A DNA stretch of 64,000 bases from Pithys albifrons albifrons. Taxonomy: Eukaryota > Chordata > Aves > Passeriformes > Thamnophilidae. The notes under the pieces were generated by a model that had not been told where the DNA came from, ran no database searches, and saw only the letters and a program-made list of their open reading frames with translations. The stretch lies in contig NC_092458.1 of assembly GCF_047495875.1 (NCBI RefSeq), positions 3,183,939 through 3,247,938 on the forward strand, written 5' to 3'. The position numbers were made by a program, and so were the translations under genes. Of this stretch, positions 47,301 through 61,515 are shown in pieces; the first letter of the stretch is position 1; each line of letters starts with the position of its first letter.

Positions 47301-50300
47301 TTTCACGAATACATTTATTAAATTGGAATATAGTTTACCATAGCCACAGCTAGACCCAGCTGATAGGAGAATTTACTAAAATGGCATTTATATTCAAAAT
47401 ATGCTTGGGAATCATTATTACATTTCTAAATAAATATAACTAAATGAAGCATTTCAATTTATATATAAAAGAATTCTGTAGAGGAAATGATAGGTCCAAT
47501 TTTCCAACTAGCACTACTTCAGAAAATATCATTTATGAAGACCATTAGTCTGACCTCATTTGCCAGCACAGAATTCACTTCAAACTGATTATAGTAGCAA
47601 CTTATCTGTCATGCTCTTTTGAAATACAAAGAACAAGAAAAATTGAATCAATGTAGTAATTATATTAAAAGATCTTCATTTTTCATAATTGGTTTTATAT
47701 GTTAACAAGAGAGAACAATGTAACCAGTGAAGTAATTACTTGTTTCTATCTGATCACACTTTTTGCAAGAAACAAAGTTAAACCTCTGAACTAATTATTT
47801 TAAAATTCTCCTTTTACCCAGCCTTACTTTTTATATTCTGGAGAGTGAAATTGATGTTTTCAGTGAAATAATTAACATAAATACTCCTCTTTTCTGTATA
47901 TATTCATGTAATGTGTATTGAAGAGGGGAAAGAAGAAACAAGTCAATGAACGGATTACTGTAGAAATTGAGATCTTTCTATTCTTTCTTGCTTGGATGAC
48001 TGTGGGTGCTGTTTGAGAAAAGTGTCCTCCTGAGGTGGAGTGCCTACAATTTTATAGGTTGTCACTGGTTTAAGCTGAGGTTAAAGTCATGTAGGTTATA
48101 AGGAAAATGTTTCAGAAGGACTGTGCAGGGTAGGATTGAAGTTGGTGCTTGTGTTCAGTGTTTTATTGAACTGTGCAGTTCTCTTCTGCATCACACACAA
48201 GTCTTTAGCTGTGGTTAAAGGTGGTGCTGAGTTTTGCTGAAAGTTACAGCTGCACATACATGTTTGTGTCTGGATGCTGTACATGTTAGTATCAGAGCCA
48301 GGTGAGCCTCTTTGGCTTCTGAAGGTTATGTATTCTCTTTGCATCTGAGATACACTGGAGGACTTCCAGAATTTAGCAACAAGTCTGTGTTCTGTGAAGG
48401 CTGCTGGCTTGAGTTCTACTTCCACGCTTCACAGACTGCTTCAAAACCATTTCTTTCTTCAAGACTGTAAGGAACTGCATGCACAACAGACAATTATTCA
48501 GCTCCTTCAGTTTGGAACAGTTCCTGAAAACGAACTTAGATTCAGTCCTAAGTCAAGATTTAACTCTGTGAATACCTTCATATATGTGTATATGTACATA
48601 TATTCTACACACATATTTATCTTTACATGTAGACATGTGGAACACACCCACTCATGCACCACAGTGACTGCTGCTACCCTGGAATGACAACAACGTGTTC
48701 AACTTACTGACAGTTGCCCTCACCCAGCCAGGGCCAGCCATGAATCTAACCCACTTATTTGTCCCTGCTCCTCTAAAATGAATTCCTAATGCTGAATTTA
48801 CTGCCATAGCCTTGTGACTCCCATGTGCCTCCCTTAAACATTCCTATTGTCACTAATCCTCATTTGAGTATTAAAATTTAGAATATTACCCATGTAGGCA
48901 CTTCTGATTCCAAGCCTGACTTCAAATTATGCTAAAGCCAAATTACCTTTACAGCAGAGTATTTCATTATCCCCTTAGCTTATGGTAATACATCTTTACA
49001 AACTCTTGCTTTTGTCCAGTGGTACTTGAGAAAGAAATTTAACATTTCAGATTCTGCTGAGGCCTAACTCCAAATCTAATATCAACATCAACATGACACT
49101 TGATTTATTCCAGAGGTGCAGTAAATCCTACCTGCTGATAGAACTGTGCCACAGATTTTTGCACTTTCCAACAACAGGCTTCACATGAGTCCTTATTCCT
49201 TGCTCTTCCTAACAGGAAATTGAGGCCTCTTGCCTTTAATCTCAGCCAAATGCATAATGCAACTTTAAACATAATTAATCTACAAATTTCCATGGGTTAT
49301 TACCATATTCCTGAAGATTGGAACTGCTTTTAAATTATATGTTTCTGCTGATGTCAGTCATCCTAGTATTATGTGCTTGAGAGGATCTAGAAATTAATGT
49401 ACCTGATTAACTGCTGCTTTCAGCTTGAGAACCGATCCATGTTAGGGCAATATCATAGCCTAGTTTCACCAATCTGAGCTAGAACCATAAATCATAATCT
49501 CAGCTCTTGGTGGCATCCAGGATCTCTATAAATTTAGAAGACTATAGATACAAACCTAGCTCATGACATTTTATTTATCTCTGAATGCCAAGTACCATCC
49601 TTTGCTTTTCTGAACTCTGGCAGCTTTTGCTTGTTCAGGACTGCCCTTCAAGTTGCAACTACACCATTACAGCTCAGCCCAACCCTAAAAACCTTCTACT
49701 TTTCTTCTACCAAAAAGCAAAAACCTATTCCTCTGCCCTTAGACACTGTTATTAAAGGTAAACGTTCTGAGCTTAGCAATAATCTTAGTTATTCAGTCTT
49801 TGCTGCACTGAATCCTGAAATGAATCTGAGCCATATTTCGCTCATCCAGAAATTATTAGATATGCATTAGGATTTTCTGTGAGTTTTCATCACCTTATCC
49901 ACAAGGATATAAGATGATTTAACCAGTAAAACTATTTATTTAGACATTACTGATTCTAACTGCAAGAAGCTTTGCTGACGATTGAACCCATCCTGATCCA
50001 GACAACAATAAGATACTTATTTCTATCCACAAGAACATTCTCACCAACCTGGCACAACCCAGTTTATTCATTATTCTTCTTTTGCCTGGATTGTGTTCAA
50101 GACAGAAACCTAACTGCAATATTTAAAGCAGCCCTATAACCTAAAACCTCCTAAAATATAACCTAGCCTAGTCCTCACCCAGAAACAATCACACATCTTA
50201 AACCAGTAGTTGTTTTTCACATCTGTGAATGCTCTTCTTTCCTACTTTGGCAAGTAGATGAGCACAAGGTGAGAACAAACAAGATCTTATAGTTGGGACT

Positions 50301-53300
50301 GGCAAGTTTTGAGTTATAATTCGATTTTGTTTACCATTTATGACAGTAGGGATTGGGAGGGAATGAGGTTTAGCATGTGAAGACCCTGAACTTCAAGCTA
50401 ACTAGCATCAGAGGCTATCTTAACTAGTGATGGCTCAGAAGCTGAACAGGCATAAACATATAATCATGTAAATTGGAAAGTTGTGTAGATGCTTGGTTTT
50501 TATTATGTGGAAAAAAAAACACCTCTGATTTTTTTTTTTTGTGGTGGCATTATGGTTAGATTGCTGTTGTTACAGCTATTTATATAAATTATCAAACAAA
50601 GCAATTTGAGTGGAAAACTAATGGGGAAGTTTTTATCTAAGTAGCAGTACCTGTGGCTTGCTAGAGACCAAGAATCACATTTCTATATATAAAACATCAA
50701 GAGTCTGACATTTGTTTGACTTTTGCAGGAACCAAGATGGAGCTAGATGTTTGACTGAGAAATGGTTCATTGAGCTTTGGGATTACTTGTGAAGCTGTAA
50801 TTTGACAAACACTTTTGTTGATTCATTAAATAAACCTGAGTGCTACTTCTATTAAGTATGCTTGGCTCTTGCCTTTATGAATGCTATCTGGATCTCTTCA
50901 GAAAACAGAAAACCTGGAAGCACATATTTCTGATCAGGTAACCTGCTTGATCCTAATGTCAGTAGCATTACATCCAGGCTATCTATGGCCTGTGGCCAAC
51001 ATGAAGTCTGAGGACTGATAGAGAACTGAAGATATTGATGGTAACAGAAGCATTTCATCAGGTAGAATTTGTGTTAGAATTTTTGATAAAGACTGGTGCC
51101 CATGATTGCTGCCCCTCAAGAGGGCAGAAGTTGTTTTTGCCCCTGGAGTCTGTAAGAGCAATGGGAAGGGACTGATGTTATAAGCATATAAAATTTACGC
51201 TATGGATCTGCCATGACGTAGAAACACATGTTTTTTAAAATTACTTCTAGTCTTAGCCCTAATGAAATTACAGTGCCACCACTTGTCAATTCCTAAGTCT
51301 CTTAAAACATTCACTTGTGAAAAACTACTACCCTAGTCTCACAAGAATAAGCAATAAATCTCCCAGTGCCTTCTTGCTCTCCTGTCCTCTAAGTCTAGTC
51401 TTAATCTATCCTTGACAGTCTACAGCAGCATCTGTCATCAGCTCAAGAATTAACATTAAACTGCACATGTTAGTGCTGTGACTGACATCTCTGAAAATGC
51501 CCAACTACGTTTTGCCAGACCAGGAGCTGACAGGAGATCTCTCCTACTGCTGTTAGAGCAGCAGTAAAATTTAGAACAGTGGAGCCAGCTGTATATTTTG
51601 GTCCTGCTAAGATCAATAAAGGTTGTTGCTGACATGGACAAATACCTTACGTGAAATTAAGGAGAATGAATTGGAGTGGTTTTCATTATTGCTGAGGTTA
51701 GGTGTGGAACAATCCCATGCTTCTGCCTGCAAATGCTGCATGTCTAACTGTGGTGAGCCAACTTGAAGCAGGGAAGGGTAATCCTGGGGTGTTTGAGGAC
51801 TTCCAGATCATCCCTGGAAGGGGAAGGAAGTCTGGCTTGGAATCCTACAAGATACAGGAGAGGGATTATTTTAACGCAGAGTTGGAACTAAGGAAAGTAA
51901 AAGCTTCATTGAGTTAAGGCTATGTTTAGGCTTGGAGTGGGGTTTGTGGCAGCTGATGTAGGAGAATTAATGTCAAGTATGAATTCTGCATGCACAGAGA
52001 TCTGAGCTTTTAGATATATTTTGTCCTGGTCCTGGTTAGATGAATCTAACAAACTACTATATTAAAGATAGGTTTGGCAGAAGACTTTAGGAAGAAAAAT
52101 TACTGTATTTTATTGGGCTAAGTAGGAGTGAATGATGACAGAGGTTGCTGGTTGACTTTATTAAAGACAATGTTACATTTGAGTCAAACTTCATGTCAGT
52201 CTTTAGAAAAACAGGCTGAATTCAGCTAAAGATTAGTTTTATTGCTTGACTATATGAGAATAAGCTAGCATCAGGTAAAAAAAAAACCAACATGATTTTA
52301 GATATACATAACTACCATTGGAAGAAGGGTATGACTGAGAAATAATGAATAAAGTGAGATATAGATCTGTGATTATTGATAGTGTTAATCAGGGTCATTA
52401 CAGAATCATATTTTTATACTAATGCCAGAATTCGGTTTAGGATTAGCATCAGGTCTGACCATTGTGGTTCACTGACAGATCCCCCAAAGCCTTCAGAGCT
52501 AAGGTGAAGGTCAGTGCCAGCAGTGGCATTTGGCTTTTGATTGATATTGGGACTCAGGAAGGTCACTGCACTTCTGTGTTAATGGTTCTGTTAGGGCAGA
52601 CACCTGAAAGAGCAGAGCTAGGTTTATTGATTGAATTTGCAAGATTATCAGGGCTAGGATGATATCTTAAATAGGTCACATTCAGTGCAGGAATTGCTGT
52701 TCTTCTGTGCTAAGTATGTGATAAGAATTTGCTGTGTCAGAGACTAGAGAGCTGAGGCCAGCAGACTTGAGACGAATCAGTCTGAGAAGGAAGGCTTGTT
52801 GTTTTTTCTGAACATAATTATCCCTGGACTTGGAGATAGAAAAACTATGTAGATAAGTCTCCAATAAAAAAAAAAAAAGGTGGGATAGTCCAGCTCTTGA
52901 AAAGTTCTCTTAATACCTTGAAACTCATTGCATAACCTTCCTTTTACTTTATCACAATTTATAGAGCTCAGACTACCATGAATTCCCTTAACATCAAAGC
53001 TGGAAATGTTGCATAGGTCAAATAAACGTAGCAAGAACAGATTTATCCTGCTCAGGTACAGCACTGGATTCGAGCTAATAAGCCTTCTGAAATGTAGAGC
53101 ATTGGACAGCTCTGGCTGGCACAGACTCATTCTGCACCTGAGGCACATCAGGACTTGTTATTTCAGATATAACTGAGATTGCCCTGAAATACTTTGTTGT
53201 TGTAAATCTGAAACTTTGGGAGCAGATCTCAGGGCAAAACACACAAACCAACACTCCCTCACCCCATCCCACCCCCCCTACCCACCCCCAAAAAAAAAAA

Positions 53301-56300
53301 AAAGAAACCCATGATACAAAAATTGAGAGCATATTTGCAAGCAATTTAAGAATATGGTGCTTTGGAACCATAGTGTGACTATTCTAACTAAAATGCAACA
53401 TGTGTAGTATTCAGAGTTGCTTTCTACATATATGGATTTGGAAGAGGATTTCTTTCCTAGTTTTTTTGTTTTTTTGGGGGGAGAGGGGTAAGTAAAAACA
53501 ACAAAAATAAAATATATTCATAACTCCATTATTGGAAATATTAATAAAATATAACTATCTACCTTGGTTTCAAAAGAAACTTTCCGTTTAAAAAAATGGA
53601 AGAAATATCTTTAAAATCAGAGATTTTAAGTTTTACTTTAACATAAGTATTCAATATGTAATCACATAGCAGTTGGAAGGCTCTGAATCTGTGAACTCAT
53701 ATAGAAGGAAAAATAAACACTTTGCAAAATGGTTTTAAAGATTTGCTTTAAAGGGAGGTAAAATGAATTAAAATAAACTACTTTTCCAATTTTCTCCATA
53801 AAAATAAGAAGAAAATTATTGCATATTCAGAAATAATGTGCTGTAATTTTGGGAAGGGTGTTCTGCCTTTTATATAGACTGACTAGCTGAAGCCCTATTC
53901 CAAAATCAGAAAAATTCAACTGGCTGGATTCTTGTGATGAGTGAGAATGCACATTTTTACCAAAGCAGCACAGAAAACCTTCATTCCTACCCATAGAAAC
54001 ACTGGGTAATCACATGTTTAACAATCCAGGCAGTCCAGGTGGGGCAATGAAATTTAATGTGGTGCCCAAGGCAGCAGTGGTTACACTGATTTTACCTTTA
54101 CACTTTCTCACTGGTACCTACAGTGTTACAAAGAAGTCAGTAGAGCAATAAAGGTCAAGAAATGACCTGAGGTTTATAATATTGTACAAAACACTGCTAT
54201 CTGATGGCCCACAAATGGTCCAGAAGACCCTGTTCACTGATTGTGGTCTCACCTGAGCATCAGAGAGCAGCTGATGTGACCATTTCCAACTAGCACAGTC
54301 AGATTATGAAACAGGATTGATAATGATAACTTAATGAGATTTGGGCTCATTCTAGACAGGGATAAGGCTGGGAAGGAAGAAATATGATCAAATACCCATC
54401 TGTGTCCAGGGAGTGATATTGCATATGTGCAACCCTAGTGACTGAAAAAGAAGAAAGAATTAGGACTTGAAAATAGAAGCTAGGACTGATAGAAAGACTT
54501 TTAAGGGAATTTTCTCATCTGTCACAAAAATTTTAAGACATAGAGAATGGAAATTTTCATACTGAGGTATGGTTATCTAACTAGTCAGCATGCAGTTCAA
54601 GTTATCCTCCCTTTTCAACTCGAGAGACAGACTGGAATAAATTCTTCCTGTTTTAGCTATTGAATTACCTTTGGATGGATTACTCTCAGGAGACACCTTA
54701 GCCTACCAAGTTTGTATAAAGTAATAACACAACAGGGAAGACAGTTTGTACGTTTTTATCTGGAAATGCCTGTTTGATTGTTGGAATTGAACCGTAATGT
54801 TTCAATTGCAAGCACTCCAATATTAGAATGGTAACAAGTTCAAAGAGGTCAAAATCCTGTCTCAGACACTTGGATAGTTTTAAAATTAAAAAAAAAAAAA
54901 AGCTGAGCAACAGGATATATTTCTTTGGTCTTTAATGTAGAGAGCCAGATAGATCTTATGCACCATACTTCGTTCCTCTCATGTTATTAGTGCATTTATC
55001 ATCTTACAAGTGCATGCAAGTTCTTTTGAAAATACTATGTGAGGGTTCATGGGTCTGCTCTCTCTAAAATCATTTTGTCTGATATTTTCATAAAACCTGC
55101 ATCAAAAGTGCTCTCATGAGCCTGCACCCGTTTAGATGAAGTCAGTATGTTGCTGTTCCTGTTCCTGTCTGGTAAACCTACTTTCTGAATATGAAATGAT
55201 TGTCTGAAAAATGTCAATTCTAAAACAATCTTAGCCAGGGTAATGCAGGCTGTGATAAGGATGGCTGTTCTCCAAACAAATTTGTGTAATCTTGTTCACT
55301 TAAGTGAAAAGTAACATGTGCATATATCTGTTTTAATCCCTATCTTTGAAAAATATCAGTCCAACAGACCTTAAGGAATGCTCTGTGAAACTAATTTTAT
55401 AAACAGACATTTGCATTTCATTACATATATATTAGCATAGAATGATCGACACCCATGTTTGCCAGGGTTCATGTTTTTAGGCATTTACATTTCAAAACAA
55501 CTTTATTTTGTAAGCTCAAAGAAGGAAAAGGAGGGATTTTGTCTCTGTTCCCCAGTTAGGTGCAGCAACATGAGAGCAAGCGAGACCGTGCTGAGCACCC
55601 TGAATCCATGGCACACACATTGCAAGCAGAGGGAGAATGGGGAGGTTTCATCCAAATCCTATCTGGTTCCATGGCCTGACCTCCCACTTGCACAGGGGAC
55701 ACAGTAAGCAAATACCTGGAGACTTCACTGAAGTTCAAGTTACATCCAAAGGGAATTCAGATCAAGTGCACTGAGTCAACTCCATGGTGAACACCAAAGC
55801 ATGACAAGCAGGGATCATTGGAGGACCATTTTGAAAGAGTACTCCTGATCCAAGTAGAACAGTAATGCAATGCTCAGTGAAAACAGACCTCAGGAAAGCA
55901 CTAATGAGAACAAAACAAATGTTGTTTTCACCTGCTTTGAATTTTGAAGAGGCAAGAGTCAACTTGCCTCTCACCATCGCCAACTGACAACTGAGATGAG
56001 GCAAACAGATTCCTTCCCTGCTTGCTTATACACATTGAATTATTTTAATCTTAAATTCTGGTTGCTGGGATTATCACAGACAATTTTGAGACTTGGACTA
56101 ACACTGCTAATTGCAGGCATAATACAAAAACATATCCAGATGTGGAAATAAAGTCCTTATTAGTTGAACAGCTGTAGAAACAGTTGCTTTGTTAATGAAC
56201 AAATTACTGATGCAGAGAGTGAAGTTATCCTCTCCTTTGATTATCAGTAAAAGGGCCAGGAGTAGAAGGCACTCTGGGACAATATTACTGGGCACCCAAG

Positions 56301-56976
56301 GAGAGGTTTTTCCTTTGTGATCTGTTGAAAAATTAATGAGACCTATTCTATTTGTTCTTACAAATTTTGATGAAATCATAAAACTGGTAGCAACTGAAGA
56401 AATGTGTAATATAAGGAGCAGAAAGTCATTTGAGTTGTAAATATAGTATCTGGTCTGAGAAAAAAAGAGAAAATGAATTAAAAATAACTTAAACAGAATA
56501 AATAGAAACCATGGAAGATGTCAATGTGAAAAGGCCTTTTACTGTATAAAATTTAATTGAATTTCAAAATGCTCTGCTTCAGCCAAATGCTAGGAATCTT
56601 TGTTGTGTATTCACAATTTCCTGGATGTCCTAGAACTGATTGATGACAAGCATGTTATCATTTTGTCACAAAAGATGATTGTATGTGAAAACAAAAGGAA
56701 ATGTTTTCTCAGTATGAAAAATGCAAGTATATTTAGCAAGAGACTTGTTTTTGATGTAGTGCTGTTGCACTTTCTTAATAGGTAGGACATTGGTGATCTA
56801 TCACTTGGGCCTGAACACTCAGATAGATTTTTGAATGTTAACATTCAGCAGGCTAACCCATAATTACACTGGGGATATGAGCTTTCATTTAGTTCATAGT
56901 AACATGATGTAATCAATACACAGATGCAATGGTTTACTGTTTTGTGATAGTTAATGTTGTTTAATTCTGAGACCAA
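44346..56976. other. Long stretch with no recognisable gene or mobile element
   Basis: About 12.6 kb, AT-rich. Visible simple-sequence features are a TA/CA-rich tract at about 48578-48640, a C-rich run passing into poly-A at 53260-53305, A12 runs near 52866 and 54889, and a 'ttttttttttgtggtgg' tract near 50530. Frames such as 48096-48425 (109 codons), 52777-53148 (123 codons) and 54698-54910 have no recognisable domain. Distal regulatory elements or non-coding exons could be present but cannot be seen by eye. Confidence 0.5.
53260..53305 (+). repeat. C-rich run joined to poly-A
   Basis: 'ccccatcccacccccccta' then 'cccacccccaaaaaaaaa'. A low-complexity tract; on the minus strand it reads T-rich then G-rich. 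Confidence 0.85.
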
Positions 56977-57315
56977 ATAACTTGGATATGTATGTATGTA
57001 TGGCCAAACTTGGCGAACGCAGATTTAGGCAGGGCTGTCCCCACGTGGGTGGGCCCTTCCAGCCTGCGCAGTGGATTTCAGGTGAGGCTCAGCGTGCGCA
57101 GAACTGGCCCCACCGTTTCAGTCCTGAGGTTCATCTGCCACGGCCGAGCGAGCTTGGACAGTGCCAGTGAAGTCCTCAGGACTAGAACCTCCAGCACCCG
57201 GCATTTCCCAGGAGGTCTCCCATCCAAGTACTAATCCGGGGCTGACCCTGCTGAGCTTCCGAGATCTGACGGGATCGGATGTCAGGGAGGCATTTAACTG
57301 CCCATAACTTGGATA
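56977..57315 (-). mobile_element. 5S-rRNA-derived SINE, full-length copy (minus)
   Basis: A full-length SINE on the minus strand (element 57303 down to 56989, 315 bp) flanked by the perfect 12-bp duplication 'ataacttggata' at 56977-56988 and 57304-57315. The head (about 57303-57185) is a diverged 5S rRNA. It has an A box 'agctcagcagggtc' (57257-57244), an intermediate element near 'ggattag', and a C box 'tacttggatgggagac' (57230 onward). The head is followed by a ~180-bp body of unknown origin ('gctcgctcggccgtggcaga', 'ggaagggcccacccacg') and a short tail of 'atac' repeats. RNA polymerase III promoter elements of 5S type look intact. It encodes no protein and would need a LINE's enzymes to move. 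Confidence 0.93.
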
Positions 57316-59277
57316 ATATGAAGAGTAAAAGCAGAAATCCAATTGTGTGTAAAGTGAGTTTCAGTTTTATAAAACTGCAAACTGTTAAGAGAGTGAGAGT
57401 TAAGAAAATGCCACTTCAATCACTACAAGTATGTAATTTCAACTTGGAAGGCATTTTTAAAATACTGCCATAAGTAAACAACAGCAGAAAAAGAAAGAAT
57501 ATTTGTGTTAGTCAAAGCACAAGCCAGGTTTTTAATGAGGTGTACTAAAGTCTCATAAAAACCACTTGGAGGGATTGGTTGACAAAATTTACAAGTCATG
57601 TAGCCAGACATTGTCCATTATGAAATTTGAAGCATTAGGGTCTTTATCAGTTAATATTTGAGACAGAATTGTGGGGTTTATCATCAACAACCAGTTGTTT
57701 TTATACTTTTTTTTTGTTTTTTTCCTCCTTCTTTTGGAAGACAAGCTGAATAGACCACAACCTTAAATGAAGAAACAAATAATAACACTGTTTTTCAACT
57801 ACAGAATCATACTTCCTTGTCCTTCCATGTAAACTTCCATTTTCTCTTCCACAACCTACTGCATTGACTTGTGACTTGTTATGAGCTTGGTTAGGTATGA
57901 AAATAAACTGAATGTCATAACTTACTGTTAATGAATTGTAAACATTGTAAATGTAAGTTAGAAGTGCTACTTTTATTTTTAAAAGTGTAAGTCAATAAAA
58001 ATCTATTTCATTTGCTAAGTCTGTCCAGAAAAGAAAACCAACCAGGTAAGCCAACAGTTTTTTGTCTCTAATTCAGAAGAAAAGTATGAGGTACCACTGT
58101 GGTTAGTGAGCTTCTGTTAGACTCTACACCTGTGCTTTTCAGGAACTAATAGATGTGAGTCTTTTTGTTATATTAAAGTTTGGAAAAATGAAATCTGAGT
58201 GAACATAATCACACACTGAAACTAAGTATCCAAATTTAGTTTCTCCCCAGCAGACGTATTAACATCTCTTTACAACTGCACCACTGGAACCTTTCAAGTC
58301 AGGTTCCTGCTAAGAAAAAACTGATCAGTGCCATGATACTGGGATATGTTCTCAGTATCATGTAATTCATCTAGATGGTGTGCATATCCTTTGTTATGTG
58401 AATGGTCATAAATAACAAATTCGACTGGAAATTGCCTCCCAGGTGGGTGAGGCTCCAGAGGAGGACAGGTGGCACAACCCAGGCCTGGCTGAGATGCACA
58501 AGGTAGACTACTGTCATTGAAGATAAATTATATTCTATGTAAAATCATAACATTTATCAACTACCTATATATACAGGCTGGCTTACAAAGAGATTAAAGA
58601 AAGCACTGATATATGCCCACTGTTCTTGGGGAGGTTCCCAAAAAGACCTGTCGCGTTAGATCATTCGTTCAGGGCACGCGGCCTGAGCTCAGCAGAGTTC
58701 CAGCTGCTGACAGGGCCAATACTGGGGGTTTCTAGGAAAGGCTGTGCCAGCCTTCTGTGTCAGGTGCCATCACTGCAAAGGCGCTTTCAGTTTCCACAGA
58801 GTGCCAAGAAAATCCGTTTGATAAGCATATGCTGGAAAACATCACAAAGCACACAATATGCTGGAGGTTTTCTTAAAGAGCTACTAGCATGAATTATTCC
58901 AGAATGTGGCCTAAGAGCATATTTGAAGAGTACAGAAATGCATTAAGCCCAACAGGTATCCTGTCTGCAAGGCAATTCATAGTTTTTCCAAAATACGACT
59001 GTGTGAAAAATAATCAATTTCCCACCCACACATACACTAGAGAGAGCTCTGTTTTAGAGCCCTTGGTACTCTATTTCACCTAATCTGCCAGCATTGCACA
59101 TGTGGGAACCACAGGAAAGACATGATAAAGATTTAGTCCTTGTTATGTATGTATTTCGCTTCAACCCTGTTCCCTGTTAACCTCCCTGTTAGGCCAGGCC
59201 TTGAATGGCTGGATAGGCAGTAAGGCAGTTAAGAATCAAATCCACTGTATTTTATCTTAGTATCATTTTTGTAGTTA
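57316..59277. other. Unannotated DNA with one CpG-richer frame
   Basis: About 2 kb. Short T runs at 57708-57725. An 88-codon frame at 58626-58892 lies in sequence richer in CpG than its surroundings (for example 'tgtcgcgttagatcattcg' and 'gggcacgcggcctgagctc'), with no recognisable product. It may be part of an unidentified repeat or a short non-coding island. Confidence 0.45.
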
Positions 59278-59282
59278 TATAT

Positions 59283-59907
59283 TGTGCTGGCTTAAAGGCA
59301 AACCAGCAGGGGAAATGAACTCACCACAAGAGAAATTATAAGTTAGACCTAAAATTTAATAATAATATTACAATAAAAACACTGACACAAAAGGGAAATT
59401 GCTTTCAACTCACAAAAACCCAGCAGTATAACCCAGTGTCCTGGGGCACAAACCCAAGGGGGTTTGTTAGCCCTTGTGCTGAGACCCCTGTGGTTCCCCC
59501 AAGTCCAGAGCAAAAGGAAATGAAAAACCTGTTGGTGCAGGTGAGGGCTGTGGTCTGGGCGAGAGCGGTGATCTCCTCCTGTCGAGGTCCTGCTGCTCCT
59601 CTGGATCTGATGAGAAGTTCCTGAAGTCTTCTTACCCACCACTTATGTACCCTCAGGGAGCACCCAGTCCCTCCCCCTGGGCGGGGACTCACACAGTGGG
59701 TGATTAACTCTGGGAGCCAGGGGGTGTTGAACTGTTGATGGCCCCTTAGCAGCTCCGCCCCCTCAGGCTGAGTGTGAAGGTGATCATGACTCCCTGGGCA
59801 GCTGCTGCTAATGGCCCATTGTCCTTGGGAATGAATAGAGGGGTAGAATACACAGCTTTGATCACCCCCACACAGTGTCAACTGGTCCCTCCTGTTCAAC
59901 TAGGACA
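59283..59907 (-). mobile_element. Solo LTR, ERV family A (copy 4)
   Basis: Reverse-oriented solo LTR of 625 bp, with plus-strand edges 'tgtgctggcttaaagg' and 'gttcaactaggaca'. It is flanked by a perfect 5-bp duplication 'tatat' at 59278-59282 and 59908-59912. It is very close to copy 2 (16415-17040) and to copy 3 in inverse orientation. Like them it lacks the 78-bp block kept by copy 1. No internal viral sequence remains. The 164- and 97-codon frames across it are incidental to the LTR. Confidence 0.93.
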
Positions 59908-59912
59908 TATAT

Positions 59913-61511
59913 AGAACACAATAGGTGCGTCTGATTCTTGACAAACTGAGAAAGAGATACTCTGTTAAAACTGTCTGCAAGTTCTATACAGCTCTTTTAC
60001 AAACTGTGCACAATTAAGCCTATAAAAATATGTTTCCAAAGCTTTGTAGTGGGTACAGCCTTACACTGAAGGTGAGTTTCCATTCTAGATCCTTTGAGTG
60101 CTTCTGTTATGGTCCAAAATGAGGCTCCTCACAGTTCTTGTTCTATTTTTCCCTAACTGTGACCATAGTGTTTTAATCTAAATGCTGGCATGGTTTGTGG
60201 TAATAGTCTGTCATGGTGCTCATTGCTTTTCTGAATTTAAGCTCTCATCAAAGTTGTATTATAATGTTTTAGTGAATGTACATCACCTTCCTAGTTAGGA
60301 TCATGTCTAGAGTCTTATAGTGACTAAACTGGATGTGAATGCCTACTCTGTTGCCTCTTGGGATGTAGACTAAATGACAATTGCAAAGAGTTTAGTGTGC
60401 TGCTAGTTTTTAAAGCAAGACATGCACATGGATAGGCCATATCTAATACCCCATGTCACTTAAGGTAATAATTTTTAGAGATATGCTATGTTAGTCATAT
60501 TTAAATTCATTCTGGCTTTAGTTGCATTTTCTAAATTGCTCAACTGAAGTTTGTAATCTTTATTGTTATTGAGAATAGATAGAAACACTGACAGAAAAGG
60601 ATTAAGCTATTTGTCTAGGATAGCTTTATGTTTTGGAATTCTAGAAGGTTTAGGTTTTAAATAGCTATAGCAACCTCAATTACTCTTAAAATCGTATAAT
60701 TATATTTAAAATTCCACAGATACTTAAGTTAAAAATTTTAAAAGCAATTAACTTTTCTTAATTTAATGAAGGTGATTGAAGTATTGTATTTTAAAAGATA
60801 ATATTCTAAACTCTAAGAAGATGATGTTTGCTGTTCAGATAAGTGGGACAACTGAAAATCTTAGGTCACATATGTATTATAATTTGATAATTGCTGGAAA
60901 ATCAGTTTGAGACATTCTATTAAAGATGCTCCAGAAACACCATGTGCTGCTCATTCATGTGATCACTAGAATGGTCACAGGAAGAACATATTACTTTTGT
61001 TTATACTGTTCATGAAGGTAAAGATTTAGGTTATATTTTATGGTAGTCTGAGAATCACTCTCCCTCTGTTGCAAAAATGGATTTTTTCTTTGCAGCAAGC
61101 AGATGACACTGGGAGATAACAGGGAGGGGAAAACAAGGGACAGATCAGTGTTAAATGAAAAATCATCCATCTGAAAAATGAATGAACACAACTCTCAACA
61201 ACAGTGTCCCATGAATTACGTTCAAAGTACTTAGTCTGCTGTGAAATTATGCTGTGACCATTCTAATTGGCAGACTCCAATGCCAAGTCTGCTCCCAGGA
61301 GGTGTGTTGATATTCCTTATAGCTGGAGCAAAACCCATCAGACAGAAGAGGAAATGTGGATGCTGAGGCTGAATGTGTACCATAAAGACTAGTTAAAAAA
61401 ATATTTATGTATACATAGATTTTTTGATTTAATTTTGCTGCTGACTTAATCTGATAGGAAATTATGTGTCCAGACATGATGTTACTTAGAGCTACTTTAG
61501 TGATCTTTATA
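59913..61511. other. Unannotated AT-rich DNA
   Basis: About 1.6 kb with no recognisable gene or repeat family. Confidence 0.5.
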
Positions 61512-61515
61512 ATAT

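Noticed and set aside
59405..59899. A 164-codon frame on the minus strand
   Set aside because: It is contained in the family A solo LTR and resembles no retroviral or host protein.
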